Part shown: in pieces, positions 49,211-54,015 of the stretch
How the letters are laid out: each line of letters opens with the position of its first letter
Numbering within the stretch: position 1 is the first letter of the stretch
Assembly (NCBI GenBank): GCA_963649625.1
Contig: CAVJIP010000169.1
Coordinates: 1 to 54,015, forward strand
Reading direction: 5' to 3'
Length of the DNA: 54,015 nucleotides
Origin: HGM13006 sp963649625
GTDB lineage: Bacteria; Bacillota; Clostridia; Oscillospirales; Oscillospiraceae
Position numbers and translations under genes: made by a program
Notes under the pieces: generated by a model
Seen by the model: the letters and a program-made list of their open reading frames with translations, nothing else
Database searches by the model: none
Told to the model about the DNA's origin: nothing

Positions 49211-50220
49211 ACTTCCTTCCCCATAAACTGGGCCAGGGCGTTGGCCTTTTTCATCAGTGCATCAAACTGCCCCGGGGTCAGGCTCTGCTTGCCGTCGCAC
49301 TTGGCATGAGGCGGGTCGTTATGAACCTCCACAATGATTCCATCGGCACCGGCAGCCACGGCGGCCATAGTCAAGGGCTCCACCAGCCAGGCGGCCCCGC
49401 CGGAGTGGCTGGGGTCAATGATAATGGGAAGATGGGTCATTCTTCGCAGGGCGGGGATGGCAGAAATATCCAGGGTGTTCCGGGTATAGGTTTCAAAGGT
49501 GCGGATGCCCCGCTCACAGAGAATCACATTCTCATTGCCCTCTGACATAATGTATTCTGCGGACATAATCCACTCCTCATAGGTGTTGGCCAGGCCCCGC
49601 TTGAGCAGCACAGGCTTGGACATTTTGCCCACCTCCTTGAGCAGGTCGAAGTTCTGCATATTCCGGGCCCCGATCTGCACCAGGTCTACGGCACTTTCAA
49701 AGATCTCGCAGTACCGGGGGCTCATAATCTCCGTGACAATGGGCAGCCCGGTGGCCTTTTTGGCCTTCAGCAGCAGCTCCAGGCCCTGAATCCCCATGCC
49801 CTGAAAGGAGTAGGGGGAGGTTCTGGGCTTAAAGGCCCCGCCCCGAAGCAGCTTGGCACCGCTGGCCTTCACGTCCCGGGCCACCTGGACGATCTGCGCC
49901 TCAGTTTCCACGGAGCAGGGCCCGGCAATCACCGTAAAGCCCCCATGGCCGATTTTTGCCTCACCGATCTTGACGGTGGTGTCGGCGGGGTGGAACTTTC
50001 GGTTGGCCTTCTTATAGGGCTCCTGCACCCGCATGACCCGCTCCACGCCCTCATGGAGCATAAGGTCGTCTGCGTCCAGACTGGTGGTGTCCCCCACCAG
50101 GCCCAGAATGGAGCAGCCTACACCGTTGGTGATGCCCACCTTCAGCCCCTTGACCTCCAGCTCATGGGCCAGTGCTTCAATGCGCTCCCGGCTGGTACCG
50201 GGCTTCATAATAATGACCAT
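49207..50220 (-). CDS. aroF: DAHP synthase, type I-beta with N-terminal regulatory domain
   Basis: A 337-residue enzyme for the first shikimate step (PEP plus erythrose-4-phosphate). Residues ~1-70 form the ferredoxin-like regulatory domain known in Thermotoga-type enzymes (VIIMKPGTSRERIEAL); the barrel has IAGPCSVETEAQIV, LRGGAFKPRTSPYSFQGMG, IQIGARNMQNFDLL, LLKRGLANTYEEW and IIDPSHSGG. The domain usually gives Phe/Tyr feedback. First structural gene of the operon, downstream of an attenuator. GGAAAGGAGAG lies before the ATG. Confidence 0.97.
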   Translation of the reverse strand: MVIIMKPGTSRERIEALAHELEVKGLKVGITNGVGCSILGLVGDTTSLDADDLMLHEGVERVMRVQEPYKKANRKFHPADTTVKIGEAKIGHGGFTVIAGPCSVETEAQIVQVARDVKASGAKLLRGGAFKPRTSPYSFQGMGIQGLELLLKAKKATGLPIVTEIMSPRYCEIFESAVDLVQIGARNMQNFDLLKEVGKMSKPVLLKRGLANTYEEWIMSAEYIMSEGNENVILCERGIRTFETYTRNTLDISAIPALRRMTHLPIIIDPSHSGGAAWLVEPLTMAAVAAGADGIIVEVHNDPPHAKCDGKQSLTPGQFDALMKKANALAQFMGKEV

Positions 50221-50258
50221 AATACTCTCCTTTCCAATTTGACCTGCCCAGAGGCCAC

Positions 50259-50297
50259 AAAAAACGCCCCGACTGAATCAAACATTCAGCAGGAGCG
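50259..50297 (-). terminator. Attenuator terminator before aroF
   Basis: On the minus strand CGCTCCTGCTGAAT and ATTCAGTCGGGGCG pair at 13 of 14 positions (G-U pairs included) around GTTTG, followed by TTTTTT. It ends only 38 bases before the aroF start, so it must control entry into the operon. Confidence 0.9.
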
Positions 50298-50323
50298 GAC
50301 AACCGGTATGCTTCCCTGGAAGG

Positions 50324-50410
50324 TTATGATTCCATCAACACATGACAACAGCCCACTCCCCGAAAGGAGTAGGTAAAGCAGCCATAAAATCGATTGGACA
50401 GAATCTTCAT
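50324..50410 (-). CDS. Phe/Tyr-rich leader peptide of the aro operon (28 residues)
   Basis: ATG at 50410 is preceded by GAGGT at about 6 bp and opens a 28-codon frame ending TAA at 50324. Residues 6-18 are NRFYGCFTYSFRG: three Phe and two Tyr within nine codons (8-16), next to a Gly/Cys-rich tail. The frame lies between a promoter and a terminator upstream of DAHP synthase. A ribosome stalled on these codons would change leader RNA folding, so it is a regulatory peptide rather than an enzyme. Basis: sequence shown directly; role inferred from the classic attenuation model. Confidence 0.85.
   Translation of the reverse strand: MKILSNRFYGCFTYSFRGVGCCHVLMES
50352..50373 (-). promoter_or_regulatory. 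Leader hairpin 1:2 within the leader-peptide frame
   Basis: CCTACTCC (segment 1) pairs with GGAGTGGG (segment 2) around TTTCGG, 8 bp. Segment 2 (GGAGTGG, 50353-50359) can instead pair with CCGCTCC (50292-50298), the 5' arm of the terminator. The two foldings exclude each other, giving pause, anti-terminator and terminator states. Confidence 0.75.
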
Positions 50411-50443
50411 TGCAATACCTCGAAAGCTCGAACAGATGCCCTT

Positions 50444-50471
50444 ATTATAGCACGAAGGACTAAAAATACAA
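50444..50471 (-). promoter_or_regulatory. aro operon promoter
   Basis: Minus-strand TTGTAT (50466-50471), 16 bp, perfect TATAAT (50444-50449). The transcript would start near 50437, about 27 bases before the leader peptide. Confidence 0.8.
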
Positions 50472-50494
50472 CTGTTTTTTTCGATTTATGGGTT

Positions 50495-50552
50495 TTCCAC
50501 AAAGGGCAGGGGACAGTCTTGCCTCCGGGCTGGAGGATTCCACAAAGGGCAG
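50495..50552. repeat. 15 bp direct repeat around the hot-dog gene's 3' region
   Basis: TTCCACAAAGGGCAG occurs at 50495-50509 and 50538-50552. The second copy contributes one arm of the terminator hairpin, so the first may be a partial duplicate of that terminator. Confidence 0.6.
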
Positions 50553-50575
50553 CCTCGGCCCAGCCGAAGCTGCCC
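50547..50575 (-). terminator. Terminator after the hot-dog gene
   Basis: GGGCAGCTTCGGC and GCCGAGGCTGCCC pair (one G-U) around a short loop, then TTTGTGG on the minus strand. The U-tract is weak. A second CCTCC/GGAGG hairpin follows. Confidence 0.6.
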
Positions 50576-50589
50576 AGGGAAAGGTTCCA

Positions 50590-51849
50590 TCAGTCTTGTT
50601 TGCGGGAGGGCAGCACCACCGTTGCGGCAATGACCTGGGCAATGCCTCCGTCGGGCCAGTTTTCCGCCCAACAGATCAGGTCGATGCAGTGTTCCTTCCT
50701 TTCGTTGCTATACTTCTTGGTCACATAGCCCTTGCCGATGATGCAGTCCGAACACATCCCGTGGTGATCTACCCAGCGGCCCGCCATTTCTGGCACCTGG
50801 GCCAGGAAACTGTCCGGCGTGCCGTCGTCGCTCATAAAGTGCCAGTCGATATACCGCAGCCAGCCGTCATCGCCCATGTAGTTGGTAAGCAGCCGGATGA
50901 GCATATTGCGCCCGGTGGTGTTATAGAACATGGCCCGGCCTCCGGCTTGGTTCCGATGGCAGTAGTGGGCGGCGGTATCAAAGTAATAAATGCCATAGTC
51001 GTCTGCAAAGGGCTGCATCCGGCGGCGGCCCTCATGGGTACGAATCACGTCCCGGAGAGGCTGCTGGCCCATGATTTGCAGACCGTGACCCTTGATCATG
51101 TCCATCTCTGTCCAGGGGCCGGAGCAGATAGGGGTGGGATGATCCCCCACGGTCACATCCTCCCAATACAGGGTGTCCGCCCCGCGAATGACCTCCTTGT
51201 CCCACAGATCGGAGATAAACTCCCAGTCCTCCTCCGTGTAGTGGTGAACCGGGGGATGCTGCATTTTGGGCATTTTCCCACCCGGGCCGCCGCCCAGCAG
51301 GGTCCCCTTGGGGCCGGTGTAGTCGTCCTGATAGAAGGAAAACACGTTGTGGCCCCGGGTGATGCCGGTCATAACCAGCTCGCCCCGCTGATTGTACAGG
51401 CCGCCCCGGCCCTCCAGGCGCATATAGCGGCCCTGGCTGCCCTCCTCGGGGGTGAGATCCTCAATAATCATATCGTCACACACCGTGGTAAAGGTGTCAC
51501 CCGGGCGAATGGGGGCATACATCTCAAAGGCCCCGCCATCGTTGGCCCGCTGGAGCTTATCCCCATAGTCCATGGGCAGCATGGGAAACATGGCCCCCGG
51601 CTCCTTCCAGCAGGGAATGGCGATCAGGGAGCCGTATTTGGTGCCCTTGGCATATGCCTCGTCATTGAACAGGGGATTCCAGGGATCCCATGCGTTGGCG
51701 TAGAGCTTCATCAGGGTAGGGTCGGCGGGGGTCACAGGAAACATGGTGGGCTTGCCGATCTGGGCCTCCAGACGGCTTCTGGTTTCCTCCAGGATTTTCT
51801 GCTCCCGGGGGCTGTACTTTCCGGGATAGACGGTTTTGAACTCGCTCAT
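50590..51849 (-). CDS. Double hot-dog (MaoC-like) protein
   Basis: A 419-residue protein. The N-terminal half (~1-180) resembles the FAS1/MaoC-type N-domain (LYANAWDPWNPLFNDEAYA, FEMYAPIRPGDTFTTVC, TRGHNVFSFYQDD) and the C-terminal half (~220-400) a second hot-dog (WEDVTVGDHPTPI, DIIRTHEGRR-like, DYGIYYFDTAAHY). Relatives are enoyl-CoA hydratase or thioester-binding proteins; the substrate is unknown and the catalytic Asp/His pair was not confirmed. ATG 51849 has AAGGAGAG before it; further in-frame upstream codons are antisense to the SBP gene. It lies upstream of, but not in, the aro operon. Confidence 0.7.
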   Translation of the reverse strand: MSEFKTVYPGKYSPREQKILEETRSRLEAQIGKPTMFPVTPADPTLMKLYANAWDPWNPLFNDEAYAKGTKYGSLIAIPCWKEPGAMFPMLPMDYGDKLQRANDGGAFEMYAPIRPGDTFTTVCDDMIIEDLTPEEGSQGRYMRLEGRGGLYNQRGELVMTGITRGHNVFSFYQDDYTGPKGTLLGGGPGGKMPKMQHPPVHHYTEEDWEFISDLWDKEVIRGADTLYWEDVTVGDHPTPICSGPWTEMDMIKGHGLQIMGQQPLRDVIRTHEGRRRMQPFADDYGIYYFDTAAHYCHRNQAGGRAMFYNTTGRNMLIRLLTNYMGDDGWLRYIDWHFMSDDGTPDSFLAQVPEMAGRWVDHHGMCSDCIIGKGYVTKKYSNERKEHCIDLICWAENWPDGGIAQVIAATVVLPSRKQD

Positions 51850-51871
51850 AGGCTCTCCTTCCTTGGCAGGA

Positions 51872-51902
51872 AAACGGCGGTGCGGGTTCCGCACCGCCGT
51901 TT
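51872..51902 (-). terminator. Terminator between the solute-binding and hot-dog genes
   Basis: AAACGGCGGTGCGG and CCGCACCGCCGTTT pair perfectly (14 bp, 3-base loop), followed by TTCC on the minus strand. It ends the solute-binding transcript just before the hot-dog gene. Confidence 0.8.
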
Positions 51903-51914
51903 GTTGTTTCAGTC

Positions 51915-53684
51915 TTAACGGCTCTCGTAGCGGGCGTAGGCAGTCTCGTAGAACTCCTGCAGCTCGGCCAGGCCCATGGCCTCCACCTCTGCCACATAGT
52001 CGTCCCACTGGGACAGATCCCGCTCGCCCATCATAAACCGGGCGATCTCCGTGGCCACATGGGTGTAAATGTCCGTATTTACGGCGGTCATATCCTCGGC
52101 CTCCTTGGCGGTGAAGGCCAGGGTAGGCGTTGCGGAATACAGGGCCTTGGAGGTGTCATAGTCCAGCCAGATGGTCTTGGCTTCGTTGACATAATCCTCG
52201 TTAATGGGGCAGTTCTTGTTGACGATCTGGTAGCCGGGGCCCTCGTCCAGGGAGTAGATCACCTGATAGCTCACAAGCTCCTCGTTCCGCTCCAGCATAA
52301 AGGGCAGCATCTGCTTGACCCCGTTGACCACTTCATAGCTCTCCCCCTCCTCAAAGCCGAAGTTCACGGCGGAGGCACCCTCGGTGCTGTAGAACCAATC
52401 CAGGAACTGGACGGCCTTCTCCGGCTCGGCGCAGGAGGTGGTGATTACAATGTTCTTCATGCCGGAGGTACGCTGCTTGGCGTACTCATAGTTGTACTCC
52501 TTGGGGGCCTCGGAGCCCTCGGGATAGGTCATGTGGACGGCTTTCAAGTCAAGACCGTAGTTGGTTTTCATGTTGGTCAGGTCACGATCCATGCCGCCGA
52601 ACAGGGCGGTAGCCCCGGAGGTTTGCAGGGAATCGTCAAACATCTGGGCATAGGCATAGTCGGGGTTGATGTAGCCGGACTTAAAGGCCTCGGCAAAGAA
52701 GGTAACAAAGTCACGCAGCTCATCGGAGGTGCCGTCATACACCAGCTCGCCGGTGGCCAGATCCACCTTAAAGGCGTGGCCGCCGGAGGTGCCGAAGGCG
52801 TTGCAGAAGAAGCCGCCCCGAATGTCGCCGCTGTTGGAAACACCCATGGGGTAGTGCACCCCGTTGTTCTTCATGGCCTTAAAGACCTCCATCCAGTCCT
52901 GGGTGGTCACAGGCTCCGGCAGCCCGGTGTCCGCCAGATAGTCGCTGCGCACCAGAGGGCCTTCCCGGACGCCCTGGGGCTCATCATAGACCATTGCCAT
53001 GGAGTAGAGCTTGCCGGTGTCGGTGGTCAGATCCCGGCGAACATTGTCGTCGCTTTGGAGAATGGCGTAGTAGTTGGGCGCATATTCGGGGATCAGCTCG
53101 GTGAGATCCACATAGACATCGTCCTCAATGGCCTTGTCATAGCCGCCGTTGTACACGGAGGTAGCCCCCATAGAACCGCAGTTGGACTCGTAAATCAGGT
53201 CGGTCATATCGCCGGAGGCGATCATCAGGTTGTACTGCTCGGAGCAGACGGCCTCGGAACGCTGATCAAAGGTCAGGTTGACTCCCAGCTTATCCTGAAC
53301 TCTCTGCCAGAACAGCAAATCCTTTTTCAGCGGCTGCTCTGCGCCGCCCATGGCTCCCAGCTGTACCCAGTAGATGGACAGCTCCAGAGGCTCGTCAAAC
53401 AGCGGAAGGTCATAATCCTTCACCCCCACCGGCTCGGCATACCACTCGTTGGCGGGGCCCTCTGCGGCGGTTTCCACCGTAGAGGCGCCCTCGGCCTCGG
53501 AGGACTCCTCCTGGGGGGCCGGAGCGGTATCCGGGGCCTTTTGGGCCTCCTGGGTCACTTCTGTGTCCTTGGTGCTTTCCTTTGCGGAGGTGGTCGTGGA
53601 GGCGCTGCCTCCCCCGCCGCAGCCGGCAAGCAGACACAGCATCATGCTCAGGGTCAGCAGGATGGCGGTCAATTTCTTTGACAT
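51915..53684 (-). CDS. Large extracellular solute-binding lipoprotein
   Basis: A 589-residue lipoprotein. Signal MSKKLTAILLTLSMMLCLLAGC with an LAGC lipobox; a Ser/Thr/Glu/Pro linker (~22-85) then a solute-binding domain with the pattern of the large (LipO/YtcQ-like) family 1 proteins: DLIYESNCGSMG, LTELIPEYAPNYYAIL, YPMGVSNSGDI and AVQFLDWFYSTEGASAVNFG near the C-terminus. Ligands of relatives are often oligosaccharides. No permease or ATPase genes are next to it. ATG 53684 is chosen because AAAGGAG precedes it and the signal peptide begins there. Confidence 0.85.
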   Translation of the reverse strand: MSKKLTAILLTLSMMLCLLAGCGGGGSASTTTSAKESTKDTEVTQEAQKAPDTAPAPQEESSEAEGASTVETAAEGPANEWYAEPVGVKDYDLPLFDEPLELSIYWVQLGAMGGAEQPLKKDLLFWQRVQDKLGVNLTFDQRSEAVCSEQYNLMIASGDMTDLIYESNCGSMGATSVYNGGYDKAIEDDVYVDLTELIPEYAPNYYAILQSDDNVRRDLTTDTGKLYSMAMVYDEPQGVREGPLVRSDYLADTGLPEPVTTQDWMEVFKAMKNNGVHYPMGVSNSGDIRGGFFCNAFGTSGGHAFKVDLATGELVYDGTSDELRDFVTFFAEAFKSGYINPDYAYAQMFDDSLQTSGATALFGGMDRDLTNMKTNYGLDLKAVHMTYPEGSEAPKEYNYEYAKQRTSGMKNIVITTSCAEPEKAVQFLDWFYSTEGASAVNFGFEEGESYEVVNGVKQMLPFMLERNEELVSYQVIYSLDEGPGYQIVNKNCPINEDYVNEAKTIWLDYDTSKALYSATPTLAFTAKEAEDMTAVNTDIYTHVATEIARFMMGERDLSQWDDYVAEVEAMGLAELQEFYETAYARYESR

Positions 53685-53702
53685 GGTCAATCTCCTTTCT
53701 CC

Positions 53703-53737
53703 GAATTGCAATCTGCGTAATGCGCAGTTTACAATTC
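53703..53737 (-). promoter_or_regulatory. Hairpin in the solute-binding gene leader
   Basis: GAATTG...CTGCG-cgatt-type loop...CGCAG...CAATTC: two nested stems (6 and 5 bp) directly 5' of the ribosome site GAAAGGAG (53691-53698) in the mRNA. It could stabilise the mRNA or modulate translation. Confidence 0.4.
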
Positions 53738-53755
53738 CTTAATATTTATAACATA

Positions 53756-53784
53756 ATTGTATAAATGGAGTGTCCATTTGTCTA
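53756..53784 (-). promoter_or_regulatory. Promoter of the large solute-binding lipoprotein gene
   Basis: Minus-strand TAGACA (53779-53784), 17 bp, TACAAT (53756-53761). Confidence 0.6.
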
Positions 53785-53973
53785 CATGGAATACCGCATA
53801 ATTTTTCTCCCCGGTTTTTGGACACTTTTCATAAGCCCCCACTTCCTCCCCATGGTTGGGTTTTGCCGGGCCCTGCTTTTGCGGCGGAAAAGAGAGAACG
53901 CATCTTTGCTAATGCCACATAAGGCAGTACTTGAAAATTCAACGATAGAAATCTTATAGGGTATAGCAAAGAG

Positions 53974-54012
53974 CAAATTGAGGCTTTGACTGTAAAAGGT
54001 CAGAGCCTTTTT
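53974..54012 (+). terminator. Terminator-like hairpin at the right edge
   Basis: AGGCTTTGAC and GTCAGAGCCT pair (one G-U) around a ~7-base loop, followed by TTTTT on the plus strand. No plus-strand gene ending here can be supported between 53785 and 53973; that stretch is AT-richer with no convincing frame. Confidence 0.5.
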
Positions 54013-54015
54013 CTG

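Noticed and set aside
50221..50471. T-box riboswitch before aroF
   Set aside because: I saw no T-box core (TGG-ACC type antiterminator bulge with flanking stems); the leader-peptide attenuator explains the hairpins and the Phe/Tyr codons.
52059..53681. 540-codon plus-strand open frame
   Set aside because: Opposite the solute-binding lipoprotein; Gly/Leu/His-rich shadow.
53782..53976. 64-codon minus-strand frame at the right edge
   Set aside because: No ribosome site, odd composition and no family resemblance.
53940..54015. Plus-strand fragment reading GYSKEQIEALTVKGQSLF into the window edge
   Set aside because: It looks helix-like, but a stop codon lies just upstream, no start or ribosome site is visible, and the same bases form a terminator-like hairpin.

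Overview
The window reads as a chromosomal segment from a GC-rich, low-GC-phylum relative: a Firmicute of class Clostridia, most likely an Oscillospirales-type gut anaerobe. The evidence is AGGAGG-type ribosome sites before nearly every gene, frequent GTG/TTG starts, vegetative sigma-A promoters (TTGACA/TATAAT types), a perfect CIRCE operator before groES-groEL, a TatD-linked radical SAM protein, an ECF vitamin transporter S subunit and a butyrate-type CoA-transferase. The taxon is inferred, not proven. The only mobile element is one IS200-type insertion. I found no rRNA, tRNA, prophage or CRISPR array. Ten Ns at 45131-45140 mark an assembly join inside pheA.

Layout. 1-6312: a DinB-like gene (cut by the window edge) coupled to a TetR regulator; then a marR - ABC - ABC - SDR operon encoding a heterodimeric multidrug-type exporter. 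6584-8005: a FAD-dependent oxidoreductase. 8083-16174: uvrB - degenerate CapA-like protein - uvrA - solute-binding lipoprotein - GrpB-like gene, all on the minus strand. 16358-19887: a cupin, then MATE efflux, lipid kinase and TRIC-like channel genes. 19982-23323: a NUDIX/P-loop kinase pair, then a probable vitamin B6 unit (ECF S component and pyridoxal kinase family) with a radical SAM gene.

23476-32741 holds the most unusual block. A LysR regulator is divergent from a PurA-family gene with altered active-site segments. That gene is ATGA-coupled to a complete F1Fo ATP synthase operon in the order atpB-E-F-(delta C-domain fused to A)-G-D-C. No separate delta subunit gene exists; its C-terminal domain is the first ~80 residues of the alpha subunit, and the delta N-terminal domain is missing. 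The c subunit carries a signal-peptide-like N-terminus. Two palindromes sit about 47 and 65 bp upstream of the predicted start of this operon's promoter.

32804-42605: hemW-lepA, a polyprenyl-sugar-type glycosyltransferase, the IS200 element, a CoA-transferase divergent from a PucR-type regulator, and groES-groEL. 42875-50471: an eight-gene operon aroF-aroB-aroA-aroC-pheA-aroK-aroQ-aroE encoding the whole shikimate pathway plus the phenylalanine-branch P-protein. Six of its seven gene junctions overlap (five by 4 bp, one by 11 bp). It is preceded by a promoter, a 28-residue leader peptide with a Phe/Tyr cluster, and mutually exclusive RNA hairpins ending in a strong terminator, which is the architecture of a ribosome-mediated attenuator. 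50590-53684: a double hot-dog (MaoC-like) protein and a large solute-binding lipoprotein with no permease genes nearby.
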